Source: Oscillospiraceae bacterium | Lineage (GTDB): Bacteria > Bacillota > Clostridia > Oscillospirales > Oscillospiraceae | Assembly: GCA_017512485.1 (NCBI GenBank) | Contig: JAFWGE010000032.1 | Location: 1 to 36,720, forward strand | Length of the DNA stretch: 36,720 nucleotides | Reading direction: 5' to 3' | Shown: one piece after another, positions 7,871 to 16,459 of the stretch | Position numbering within the stretch: position 1 is the first letter of the stretch | Layout of the letters: each line of letters begins with the position of its first letter | The notes under the pieces: model-generated | What the model was told of the DNA's origin: nothing | Database searches by the model: none | The model's input: only the letters and a program-made list of their open reading frames with translations | Position numbers and translations under genes: made by a program

Positions 7871-7892
7871 TTGCTATATATCCGTGTAGAAT
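7864..7892 (+). promoter_or_regulatory. Promoter of tRNA-Ser
   Basis: Consensus TTGACA (7864-7869) and TAGAAT (7887-7892) have a 17-bp spacer. The tRNA starts 60 bp downstream of the -10. Confidence 0.8.
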
Positions 7893-7951
7893 TGACACGC
7901 TCACGGAGGGGGCGCCGTTTTCACGGCGCTCTGTACGTTTGAACGATACGC

Positions 7952-8040
7952 GGAGGGTTACCGAAGTGGTCATAACGGGGCGGTCTTGAAAACCGTTAGG
8001 GCGAAAGCTCACGCGGGTTCGAATCCTGCACCCTCCGCCA
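7952..8040 (+). tRNA. tRNA-Ser (anticodon UGA)
   Basis: A class II tRNA of 89 nt with a long variable arm. The acceptor GGAGGGT (7952-7958) pairs with ACCCTCC, and CCA is encoded at 8038-8040. The anticodon loop CTTGAAA contains TGA, which reads UCA serine codons. The T arm contains GGTTCGAATCC. A strong promoter lies upstream and a terminator begins immediately after CCA. Confidence 0.97.
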
Positions 8041-8082
8041 AAAAAGAACGGTAATTCTGATAGAATTGCCGTTCTTTTTTGT
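8041..8082 (+). terminator. Intrinsic terminator of tRNA-Ser
   Basis: AGAACGGTAATTC pairs with GAATTGCCGTTCT around a short loop and is followed by TTTTTT. It starts directly after the encoded CCA. Confidence 0.9.
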
Positions 8083-8186
8083 TGTAAAACTCGCCCGGGC
8101 GGGTGGGTGACGCCAATGGCTTATCGACGCCGCCGGATGATTGGTAAACAGGTGGCTGAATCGTTATTCAGGAGGTACCGGCATAT

Positions 8187-8417
8187 ATGAAAAAACTCAA
8201 TACATTTTTGAACACTTTGATGGGATCGTTTTTTGGCGTGTTCATTGGAAATCTAATTGCAAACTATATAAACTACCGGCAATTCAATGAAATCTATGAC
8301 ATGACGAACTCGGCGCCTTGGTATTATAGAGCGGTACCCAGCCTGATTCTGTTTATTGCGGTCGTTATCATCTGTATGGTTATTAAACTGATTATACGCA
8401 ACAAGACAAAGAATTGA
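8187..8417 (+). CDS. Small two-helix membrane protein, unknown function
   Basis: A 76-residue protein with two predicted membrane helices, about residues 10-27 (LMGSFFGVFIGNLIANYI) and 50-69 (VPSLILFIAVVIICMVIKLI). A loop between them contains SAPWYYR, and the C-terminus is basic (RNKTKN). The start is ATG with AGGAGG 11 bp upstream. The region is visibly richer in A/T than its neighbours and lies just behind a tRNA gene, which fits acquired DNA. No function can be assigned. Confidence 0.75.
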   Translation: MKKLNTFLNTLMGSFFGVFIGNLIANYINYRQFNEIYDMTNSAPWYYRAVPSLILFIAVVIICMVIKLIIRNKTKN

Positions 8418-8523
8418 TCAAATATCAGTTTGTCAGCGTACCCTATCGTTCAGAATGCTCGCCCTTGAACAGGCGGTACGCCCCTTAAAGGAATTTCCCT
8501 CAAAACGGAGTACCTTTTCTGCG

Positions 8524-8568
8524 AAATGTCCGAAAGCCTGCTTTGAAGATAGGTTTTCGGACATTTTT
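8524..8568 (+). terminator. Intrinsic terminator
   Basis: AAATGTCCGAAA (8524-8535) pairs with TTTTCGGACATTT (8554-8566). The stem runs straight into T residues. It lies about 105 bp after the small membrane protein gene and before the next promoter. Confidence 0.75.
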
Positions 8569-8705
8569 CCGCTTATATTTTTGTGTTGAGCCGAAAAATG
8601 AGGACTTTGCCCTCATATAGCCCCAAGCCTGTCTCCGGCAGGACCGTTTCCAGGTATCATTTCATTACGTGACTTGCAGTTCTTAAAATCACTTGACCGG
8701 GGACA

Positions 8706-8734
8706 TTGAATCAAACCATTCTGTATGCTAATAT
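8706..8734 (+). promoter_or_regulatory. Promoter of KSTD/fumarate-reductase-like gene
   Basis: TTGAAT (8706-8711) and TAATAT (8729-8734) have a 17-bp spacer. TG at 8726-8727 gives an extended -10. The leader before ATG 8835 is about 94 nt. Confidence 0.7.
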
Positions 8735-8834
8735 GACTGTGTTGATATATCGGTCAAAACGGAGTTTATTCAGTCGAAAAGTGTCAGATTTGTTATATGA
8801 AAGCAAACCGCTTGACCAGGAGGGATATACAATT

Positions 8835-10370
8835 ATGAACATGGATCCCCGGTGGGGAGATTGGAAGGACGCTCCTCCCCCGGTGAATGAGACGGAAATA
8901 GTTGAAACCATAGACTGCGACATTGCCGTAGCCGGGGCCGGCATCGCCGGTGTGACCTGCGCATGCCGTGCCGCACAGAACGGACTGAAAGCCGTTGTAT
9001 TGGAAAAGTCCGGCAAGTGGAACGCCCGGGGTGGGAACATAGGAGTTGCAAATTCCGCGTTCATGCGTTCCATGGGATATGAAAACGACCTTGAGGAACT
9101 GGCGCGGGAATGGATCAAGCGCTGCTGCAGCAGATGTGATGAAACCGTTCTCTGGCGCTATCTCCTGAACAGCGAACACGCCATGAACTGGCTCCTGGAC
9201 ATAGTCACCAGGCCGGAATACGGGGTGCGCCCCGAGCTTCAGGCCTGCCTGTACAGAGGAGATACCTATTTTGAGCACATGGGATCTCACCGTTTTTTTG
9301 ACGGTCCGATGGCAAAAAAGGGAGCCAGGCCCGGCGCTTCAGACGCTGTATACGCCATGTATACCGAGTCGCTTAAGTATAACGCCAGGTACCTTATGAA
9401 CACTCCGGCTGTACAGCTGGAAAAAACCGACGGTCGCATCACAGCCGTGATCGGGAAAAATGATAAAGGGTACGTACGTGTCCGTGCCGCAAAAGGTGTG
9501 GTGCTTGCCACCGGAGACATAGGCGGCAACGAAGAAATGTGCGCCGACCTTGCGCCTATGGCCGCGGCCTGCAAGAGCAGCACTTACTCACCCCGCGGGG
9601 TCAACACCGGTGACGGCCACCGTATGGGTCTCTGGGCCGGCGGGACTTTCGAGGACGGCCCCTTCCCAATTATCTTTCATCCGCAGGCGTTCAGCTTCGC
9701 CAATTACTGCTTTATGTTTGTAAACCGCAGCGGAAAACGGTTTATGAACGAAGACAACAATATTCAGGCCAAAAGTGTGACCCTTCGCCGAATCGGTCAG
9801 GACTACGCCTGGTCGATCCTGGACGGCAGTTGGGCAGAGATGATCCCTGCCTCCCTGGAGTACGGCGGCGGGATTTTCTGGGGCCTGGATCACGCTCCGG
9901 GAGAGAGCGGTTTTACTGTTGAGGGCACAAAACGAATATTCGATATGGCCCGTCGCAGCGGCAGTTATGTGGAGGCGGAAACTCCGCAATCGCTTGCTGA
10001 GCAGATGGGTGTTCCGCCTGAAGTCTTTGTTTCCACTCTTCGTGAGTATAATGAGATGTGCCGGAATCAGAAGGACGTTCTTTTCGGCAAGAGGAAAGAA
10101 CTCCTTATGCCCCTTGAAACGCCTCCGTACATTGGACTGAAATTCGGTCCCTCCGTTCTGGCTGTGGTGGGCGGACTGCGCGTGGACGGGAACTGTGCCG
10201 TACTTGACGCGCAAGGCAATGTGATCCCCGGCCTCTATGCTGCGGGAAATACCATGGGCGGCAGATACGGTGTGGACTACGCCATGGTGATCCCGGGCAC
10301 CAGTCACGGCACTGCCCTCACATTCGGATGGCTTCTTGGTGAGATCCTTGCGGGCCGTAATATCCTGTGA
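8835..10370 (+). CDS. FAD-dependent fumarate reductase / 3-ketosteroid dehydrogenase family flavoprotein
   Basis: A 511-residue FAD_binding_2 family enzyme. The N-terminal dinucleotide motif is GAGIAG (34-39). Mid-protein blocks RGVNTGDGHRMGLWAGG and FMFVNRSGKRFMNEDN are typical of flavocytochrome c, urocanate reductase and KSTD relatives. The C-terminal block GLYAAGNTMGGRYG, followed by GTALTFGWLLGE, closes the FAD site. There is no signal peptide, FMN-binding domain or haem motif, so it is probably cytosolic and soluble. Relatives transfer hydride to or from C=C bonds (fumarate, urocanate, 3-ketosteroids); the substrate is not determinable. I chose ATG 8835 because AGGAGGG sits 10 bp upstream; the longer frame to 8706 would begin inside the promoter. 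It has its own promoter. Confidence 0.88.
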   Translation: MNMDPRWGDWKDAPPPVNETEIVETIDCDIAVAGAGIAGVTCACRAAQNGLKAVVLEKSGKWNARGGNIGVANSAFMRSMGYENDLEELAREWIKRCCSRCDETVLWRYLLNSEHAMNWLLDIVTRPEYGVRPELQACLYRGDTYFEHMGSHRFFDGPMAKKGARPGASDAVYAMYTESLKYNARYLMNTPAVQLEKTDGRITAVIGKNDKGYVRVRAAKGVVLATGDIGGNEEMCADLAPMAAACKSSTYSPRGVNTGDGHRMGLWAGGTFEDGPFPIIFHPQAFSFANYCFMFVNRSGKRFMNEDNNIQAKSVTLRRIGQDYAWSILDGSWAEMIPASLEYGGGIFWGLDHAPGESGFTVEGTKRIFDMARRSGSYVEAETPQSLAEQMGVPPEVFVSTLREYNEMCRNQKDVLFGKRKELLMPLETPPYIGLKFGPSVLAVVGGLRVDGNCAVLDAQGNVIPGLYAAGNTMGGRYGVDYAMVIPGTSHGTALTFGWLLGEILAGRNIL

Positions 10371-11090
10371 TCTGGCATGATAAAAAGCATTTTACAGCAT
10401 ACAGTCGGTACGGCACGTCCGGAGCCCCCTGCCCGCAGCACCGGATGTTACCGGGAAACAGAGCGTATCTCCGGAGACCTGTGCGAGGTTTAAAAACTGA
10501 TTCAACGCGAAAAGCCCATAAAGCAAAAACCCACCTGATCTTCGCACATTATCCGGAGATCTGAGCGGAAGAACCGGTAACGCCAAAGCTGTACGGCATT
10601 CACGCTGTCACAGACGTTCTCAATGGGACAGTCCGCTCATTTGCATAACTTACCGTTTTGGAAAGCGTGTCCAGCGAGCTTTTCTTTCAATGGTATCAGC
10701 GCGTTTCACGCGTCTCGCACCGAGGGATCGCCTTTTGTCCGCGGACAAAAGGCGATCCCTCAATTTGGCCGGTTCACCAATAAAGGAACGAAAATGATAA
10801 ACGGGCTACCCGGCGAAGAAGCAGCCATCTTCATTGGGGAGATGCGTATTCGTCCCTCTTTGCCAATCGGATGAAATAATATTGCAGAACGCACAGTATT
10901 GCTATATAATTATATACGTGGAGATATATTGATTTTGGAATAATGTACAGTCTATATAAGCTGTTCCGTCCTTTACCCTGCCGGAATTTTAACGCTACTG
11001 TGATACATCCCGGCCGAAAGCCGCCGGATCATTATCCACTTACCGCTATGGGTTATCGTGCGTATACATGGTACGAGAAGGTCTGATAAA
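10371..11090 (+). other. 720-bp non-coding stretch
   Basis: No credible gene is visible; short open frames have no good ribosome-binding site or protein character. It holds the perfect 40-bp palindrome at 10722-10761. An AT-rich segment at 10880-10960 contains a candidate promoter for the sensor kinase (TTGATT 10929-10934, TATATA 10953-10958, 18-bp spacer). Confidence 0.5.
10722..10761. repeat. Perfect 40-bp palindrome
   Basis: The left arm 10722-10741 is exactly the reverse complement of the right arm 10742-10761, with no central gap. The centre is TTTTGTCCGCGGACAAAA. No T tract follows on either strand, so it is not a standard terminator. Confidence 0.95.
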
Positions 11091-13621
11091 ATGAAAAAAG
11101 TCTTTTGTCCCTTGGGAATATTTTGATCATCCTGGCCATTCTGGCTTTTGTTATGCTCTCCGTCCGCAGCGAACAGCAGAGGATGATCGCAACGAAGACA
11201 GAAGCGTTTGAAAACATGACGGCTGCCATGGAGAGCGTGACCACCAACTATCTTGTGGGCGAACAGCAGGTCTGCAGCGGCTGGGCAAACTATATAAACG
11301 CCAACGACATGACGGCGGATGAAGCGATAACGTTCGTCCGTGATTCTGTCGACAGCCAGGACGCGATGGCGCATATCCTTTTCACAGAAGACAAAAACCT
11401 GTCCGGCCTGTCCACCCGGGCAAAAACGTCAGATCCAGATGATTACACCGTTTCCTACAAGAATATCAGCATTTTCAGCGGCAGCGGCGGGCTCTTCATG
11501 GAGGACGGCACGGTAAACGTGTCCCGCGCCTACACCAACCCCGTTAATGCCATTCAATCCATAGCCTTTTGCTGCCCCGTAACGCTCAGAAGCGCCCGTG
11601 ACGGCCCGCGGCAGGCGGCTGTATTGCTGCGTATCATCCCGGTATCCGCATTTGAGCAAAAATGGGCCTTCCCGACGGAAGACTATAAAAATGCCGAAAT
11701 ATCCCTGATCGACGTGGAAGGGGACTATATCATCAAGGGGCATTCTTTTAAGAACTCCAACTTTTTTGAGTTCTATCAGTCCTACAATGCTTCCAGCCCC
11801 ACCATCATGGAAAACCTGAAAAGCAGCGTCGCCGGCGAACCCGGTTCCATGGAGATAACCGATTCGAGGGGACAGCGCTGCCTGATCGCACACACTCGTA
11901 TAAACTCAACAGACGACTGGATCATAGTGACCATGATCCCCATGGGGGAACTCAGCCACGTGGAGACCGACTGGAAGCTCGTGAGCATCGTGACTGCAGG
12001 ACTTCTTCTCCTGCTGGTATTCAACCTGCTCAACATGGTCAATCTCAACCGCCAGCTGAAGTCCACCGCTGAAGCCGCCGACCGGGCCAACCATGCCAAG
12101 ACCGATTTCCTGTCCACCATGTCCCACGATATCCGCACACCCATGAACGCCATAATAGGCCTGACGACGATCGCGGAAAAGAATATCGGGAATCCGTCGG
12201 CGGTGCGGGACAGCCTGCACAAGATCGATCTTGCCAGCAGTCACCTGCTGACCCTCATCAATGACATTTTGGATATTTCCAAAGTTGAAAGCGGCAAACT
12301 GAATCTCAATCCGGTAACTTTTTCCATCGTAGAGTGCGCTGAAAACCTGGTGAGCATCTCCCAGCCCATGGTAAAGGAAAAAAACATAGACTTCAGTTTC
12401 CACGTCAGTCGCTTTGAACATGAATATCTGTATGCTGACCAGCTGCGCATCAACCAGATATTCATCAATCTGCTGTCCAATGCCATCAAGTACACCGAAC
12501 CCGGCGGGAAAGTATGTGTAGAGATCCGGCAGGAACCCGGCAATGCCGAAAAATCGATCCGCCTGACCTATGCAGTATCCGACACAGGGATTGGCATGAC
12601 ACCGGAATCTATGGAGCGCATGTATCAGCCTTTCTCACGGCAGACCGACAGTCGGGTGGCCACCATACAGGGTACAGGTCTGGGACTGGCCATAACAAAA
12701 CAGATGATCGACCTTATGCACGGTACCATAGAATGCCATAGTGAGTTAGGCAAGGGAACAACATTCAACGTGACTCTGGATATCCCGCTGGCAGATAAGA
12801 CCGTGGAAGAGATGATGCTGCCCCCCATACGTGTACTGATTGCCGATGATGACCCCGTGCAGCTGGAAACGGCCAAGGACACCCTGAATTCCATAGGAGC
12901 CGAAGCGGACACTGCCCTCAGCGGTGCCGAAGCGCTGCAGATGGTGTCGGATCGGACAGATTACAAAGTGGTGATCCTGGATCTGAAAATGCCCACCATG
13001 GACGGGATAGAGACCGCACGCAAGATCCGCGCCAGGCTGGGCGATGAAGTGAATATCCTGCTGGTCTCCGCCTATGACTGGTCCGATCTGGAAGACGCCG
13101 CGAAAGGAGCCGGCGTCAACGGTTTCCTCAGCAAGCCGCTTTTCCGCTCAACACTCTATGACAAGCTGAACGCCCTGTTGGGTATTGAAAGCGAACACAG
13201 CGATCAGGATGATGATAACGCCGATATTGCCGGAATGCGCATCCTGGTGGCGGAAGACAACGACACCAACTGGGAGATCATCTCCGCACTGCTCCAGATG
13301 TACGGAGTAGAATGTGAACGCGCGGCGAACGGCCAGCTGGCCGTGGACCGCCTGGCCGCTGCCACGCAGGGTGAGTTCAGTCTTGTCTTCATGGACATCC
13401 AGATGCCCGTCATGAACGGTATCGAAGCTACCAAAGCCATCCGGTCCCTGGATGATCCGTGGGCATCCAGTATCCCTATCATCGCCATGACGGCTGACGC
13501 ATTCTCCGAAAACGTTACGGAGTGCCTGTCGGCCGGTATGAACGGCCACATCGCCAAACCCATCGATATGAAGCTGGTCCTCAAGGAAATCAGAAGAATC
13601 AAGGAGGGAACTACCACATGA
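11091..13621 (+). CDS. Hybrid sensor histidine kinase with two receiver domains; start out of frame by one A
   Basis: A membrane hybrid kinase of about 840 residues. Order: TM1, extracytoplasmic sensor domain, TM2 ([16 protein letters not shown]), HisKA with [10 protein letters not shown] (His about 341, counted from the TTG at 11105), HATPase with [22 protein letters not shown] and GTGLGLAI, receiver 1 ([11 protein letters not shown], Asp about 626) and receiver 2 ([12 protein letters not shown], Asp about 764). There is no Hpt or DNA-binding output. The good start, ATG 11091 with GAGAAGG 9-10 bp upstream, reads [11 protein letters not shown] and stops. The kinase frame joins only if AAAAAA (11094-11099) had one more A, giving [13 protein letters not shown]. 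The only in-frame start before TM1 is TTG 11105, with no ribosome-binding site. A 4-bp overlap couples it to the solute-binding protein gene. Confidence 0.85.
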
Positions 13622-14924
13622 CCAGACATAGAAGAACGAGATCGATCCTGTTTGCGCTGGTTATGGCGCTTGTACTGTGTCTCACCGCTTGTGCAAACAA
13701 AGGAACGGACAGCACCGGAAAAACCGACGCCGGTTTTTCGCCGAAACTTTATACCCAGACTGACTGCTCGATCAATGTCGTGGGCCACTACAACAATTTT
13801 GAGGCTCTGGAAGCGGAGTTCAACCGCTTCTCCCAATTCTATCCCAACGTTAAGCTGACTTATACTTACCTGGACAACTACAACGACATAATCGTCACCG
13901 CTCTGGAGAGCGATGAAGCGCCGGATATATTCTTCACCTATCCCTGGATGGCTTATAAGGAGGAGTACAGCTCTATCTACGAAACCGCTGAGGACCTGTC
14001 CGATCCCGCTCTGGGTATCGATCTGTCCTGCATTCGCAGCAGTCTGCTCTATAAGGACGGTACGGGAAAAGTGCCCACCGTGCCCTTTTACACCACCACT
14101 TACGGCATGCTGATAAACGAATCGATATTCGAAAAAGAGAAACTATCCGTTCCTCAAACCTATGAGGAGCTGATCTCAGTATGTGACGCGCTGAAAAAAC
14201 CGGTTATGAAAGCCCTGTCATGGCATACAACCGGGGCAGTTTCATGCTCTTCCCGCTGTACTATCCCTATTTCTGCGCAGAGATCCAGGGTGATGAAAAA
14301 GCCATTCAGGATATGAACGCCATGAAGCCGGGTGCTGGGGAATACATGCGCAGCACGCTGGATCTGGCGGCTGATTTCATCAGCCGCGGATACGTGGACC
14401 TGGAGAGCTGCAGTCTGCTGGAGAACGACTATAACGCGGTCATCATGCGTTTCTTTGAAGGGGACGTGCCCATAATGCTGGCATCCGGCAACACAGTGTC
14501 CGGCACGGAAAAGAGGGAGAGCCAGTCCGAGGCCTTTACCGCTGATCCCTTCAGTTACAGCTTCCACCCGGTCCCCTCCACCAAGGACGGCGGATTTTTC
14601 ATCAACTCGATCTCTTTGGGCTTCGGCGTGAACAAGAACAGCAAAAGCCTTGACATGGCCAACGAGTTTATGCGTTTCCTCGTTACCCCCAGCGAACTGA
14701 ACGAAATGGCCCGGGCAAAACGCATGGTGACGCCCTGTGTGGATATGTCCCTGGACGGGATCTATGCCGCTTTTGGCAAACTTGACGCCGAACATGTCAT
14801 CAATCTATCCGAACTTGGCCTTGAAGATACACCAGACTCCCAGGTGCGCAAGGCAGGCTGGCAGGTCAGCAACGGCAACATGACAGTCGATGAGGCCGTG
14901 GAGGCTTTTGGTACGTTGGAATAA
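13618..14924 (+). pseudogene. Extracellular solute-binding lipoprotein, frameshifted at an A6 tract
   Basis: A family 1-type solute-binding protein of about 435 residues if repaired. The signal peptide ends in lipobox LTAC with Cys25. The first frame continues through YPNVKLTYTYLDNYNDIIVTAL and EAPDIFFTYPWMAY to the A6 tract at 14194-14199. From there the protein goes on in another frame (TGYESPVMAYNRGSFMLFPLYYPYF) to a stop at 14924. One extra A would join them as DALKKTGYE. The upstream frame alone ends at 14316. The start ATG 13618 overlaps the stop of the kinase gene, with AAGGAGGG 9 bp upstream. No ABC permease or ATPase gene is adjacent, so it may serve the kinase as a ligand-binding partner. 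Confidence 0.75.
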
Positions 14925-14945
14925 AGCTTGTCTTTTCAGCGAAGC

Positions 14946-15000
14946 GACGGCGCCTGATCCGAACGGGTCCCTGTGTGGACCTGCGGCAAAGCCGTCTTTA
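14946..15000 (+). terminator. Possible terminator after the kinase/binding-protein pair
   Basis: GACGGC (14946-14951) pairs with GCCGTC (14991-14996), followed by TTTA. An inner hairpin pairs GGGTCC with GGACCT. The T tract is short. Confidence 0.35.
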
Positions 15001-15086
15001 TGGCGAGCGAAAACAACAAATAAGGGCAGCCGTGCGAACCGGCAGCCCATTAAGAATATGTACAGAGATAATATGAAAGAAGGATT

Positions 15087-15401
15087 ATGGTCCCCCCGAA
15101 GCACGTCAACTTTGAGGCCAAAAAGCTGTTCGACAATATGGGGGAGATAATTGACGGTTCTATCGCATACATCAACATGAAGGGCGGAGGCCCTACGGAG
15201 CAGCACACCCATGATCACGATCATCTGTTTATCGTAGTGAAAGGGGAAGCAAAGGCTCTTCTTGAAGATAATGAAGTACTTATACATCAGGATGAGGCCT
15301 TCCTCGTCAAAGGGACGATCCCCCATTCTGTATGGAGCGCTCAGGATGAAGAGACAGTAATGATCGGAATATCCGTGAAAAGCGATCCGGGCGCCCGATG
15401 A
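15087..15401 (+). CDS. Small single-domain cupin protein
   Basis: A 104-residue protein with one cupin barrel. Motif 1 is EQHTHDHDHLFIVVKGEAK, in which His40, His42 and probably His46 are metal-ligand candidates. Motif 2 is the FLVKGTIPHSVW block with His80. Small stand-alone cupins bind a metal and a small ligand and range from isomerases to sensors; no substrate can be assigned. The start is ATG 15087. The purine-rich GAAAGAAGGA immediately upstream is close to the codon, so initiation may be weak. The next clear transcription stop is at 15659-15690. Confidence 0.8.
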   Translation: MVPPKHVNFEAKKLFDNMGEIIDGSIAYINMKGGGPTEQHTHDHDHLFIVVKGEAKALLEDNEVLIHQDEAFLVKGTIPHSVWSAQDEETVMIGISVKSDPGAR

Positions 15402-15421
15402 AACCTGATAAAACATGCCGC

Positions 15422-15458
15422 GGCCGGGCAGGTTCCCCTGGGTTGCCCCTGCCCGGCC
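15422..15458. other. Perfect 11-bp stem hairpin downstream of cupin gene
   Basis: GGCCGGGCAGG (15422-15432) pairs exactly with 15448-15458. There is no T tract. The 392-bp gap 15402-15793 holds only this hairpin and the terminator at 15659; I see no gene in it. Confidence 0.6.
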
Positions 15459-15658
15459 CGCTGCTGATATCATTCCGAAACCGTCGGCATTGATTCAGTT
15501 TTGCCCCCTGTTTTCCCGCCGCGCGGCGGCATCGTTTATGTATCCGACCACCAGGGCATTCTTTCGGCCGGGACGCCGATACCATTATCTCTGCCGCTGA
15601 CGCTTAACATATGGATATGAATCGGAATGTCCCGGCAGGCTGTCCATGTGTCCGGCTG

Positions 15659-15690
15659 TGCCGTACCTTCCAGGTATGGCATTTTTTATT
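15659..15690 (+). terminator. Intrinsic terminator
   Basis: TGCCGTACCT (15659-15668) pairs with AGGTATGGCA (15672-15681) with one G-T pair and is followed by six T. It lies between the cupin gene and the membrane protein gene. Confidence 0.75.
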
Positions 15691-15793
15691 GTGAGCGCGG
15701 TACATTCGATTGGAACCGGAATCGCCGCCGTTTCCATACTTGTAAGTGATACCGGAAGTACCGGATCAGATTCCAAAAAGCGAGGTAAAAATC

Positions 15794-16351
15794 ATGGCCG
15801 CACGGATATTGTGCTGTATTGTTCTGATCATGGAGATCAGGGGTTTTACTCTCTGCCCCCGCGGCAGGATATGGGCGGCAGTGATCTTCTATACTCTGCT
15901 GTCCAACCTTATAACCTCTGTTTCCGCCCTTCTTATCGTTATCCTCGGGCAGCGGCAAATGCTGTCAAGCCTGCGCTATTTAAGTACGTGTATGCTTATC
16001 ATGACATTCCTTGTGACCGTCTGCGTGCTGGTGCCCATGGGAGGAGATCCGAAAAAACTATTGTTTTCGGGAAACGGTCTGTACCACCATCTGCTCTGCC
16101 CTGTGGTCTCTTCGGTATCATACATCCTGGCTGAGCGCCACGCGCCGGGCGGCCTTGTATGGCTCCCCGTTTCATTCACCCTTGTTTACGGTCTGATAAT
16201 GCTGTTCATGAATGCGAAGGGCATAGTTGACGGACCGTATCCGTTTTTCCGCGTCCGCCATCAGTCCGCGACAGCGACGGTGCTTTGGACAGTTGTCCTG
16301 CTTGCGGCAATCACGGGCATCTCCGCAGCCGTTCATCTGGCTGCGGGATGA
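15794..16351 (+). CDS. Polytopic membrane protein, possibly Pr6Pr-like
   Basis: A 185-residue integral membrane protein with about six hydrophobic segments, from ILCCIVLIMEIRGF at the N-terminus to LWTVVLLAAITGISAAVHLAAG at the C-terminus. The GPYPFF motif after the fifth segment, together with an even helix spacing, recalls the Pr6Pr/FAR-17a-like membrane proteins of Bacillota. This is a weak family guess and no function follows. The start is ATG 15794 with GCGAGGT 9 bp upstream; the frame is open further upstream but has no better start. It converges with the GH127 gene, with 108 bp between the stops. Confidence 0.65.
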   Translation: MAARILCCIVLIMEIRGFTLCPRGRIWAAVIFYTLLSNLITSVSALLIVILGQRQMLSSLRYLSTCMLIMTFLVTVCVLVPMGGDPKKLLFSGNGLYHHLLCPVVSSVSYILAERHAPGGLVWLPVSFTLVYGLIMLFMNAKGIVDGPYPFFRVRHQSATATVLWTVVLLAAITGISAAVHLAAG

Positions 16352-16459
16352 ACGAACCGGCGGTCCGTCGTACAGCGGGGGGTTAAGTAATAATAAGCTC
16401 TGCGAACGCGGAGTGGTTTACCCCCGCCGGCTGTAACGCAAGCTGCTGGCTGCCGAGTC

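Noticed and set aside
8706..8834. Longer N-terminus of the KSTD-like flavoprotein
   Set aside because: It would begin on the -35 box of the promoter; ATG 8835 has an ideal ribosome-binding site.
10623..10874. 83-codon plus-strand open frame across the palindrome
   Set aside because: No ribosome-binding site or domain character, and part of it is the palindrome itself.
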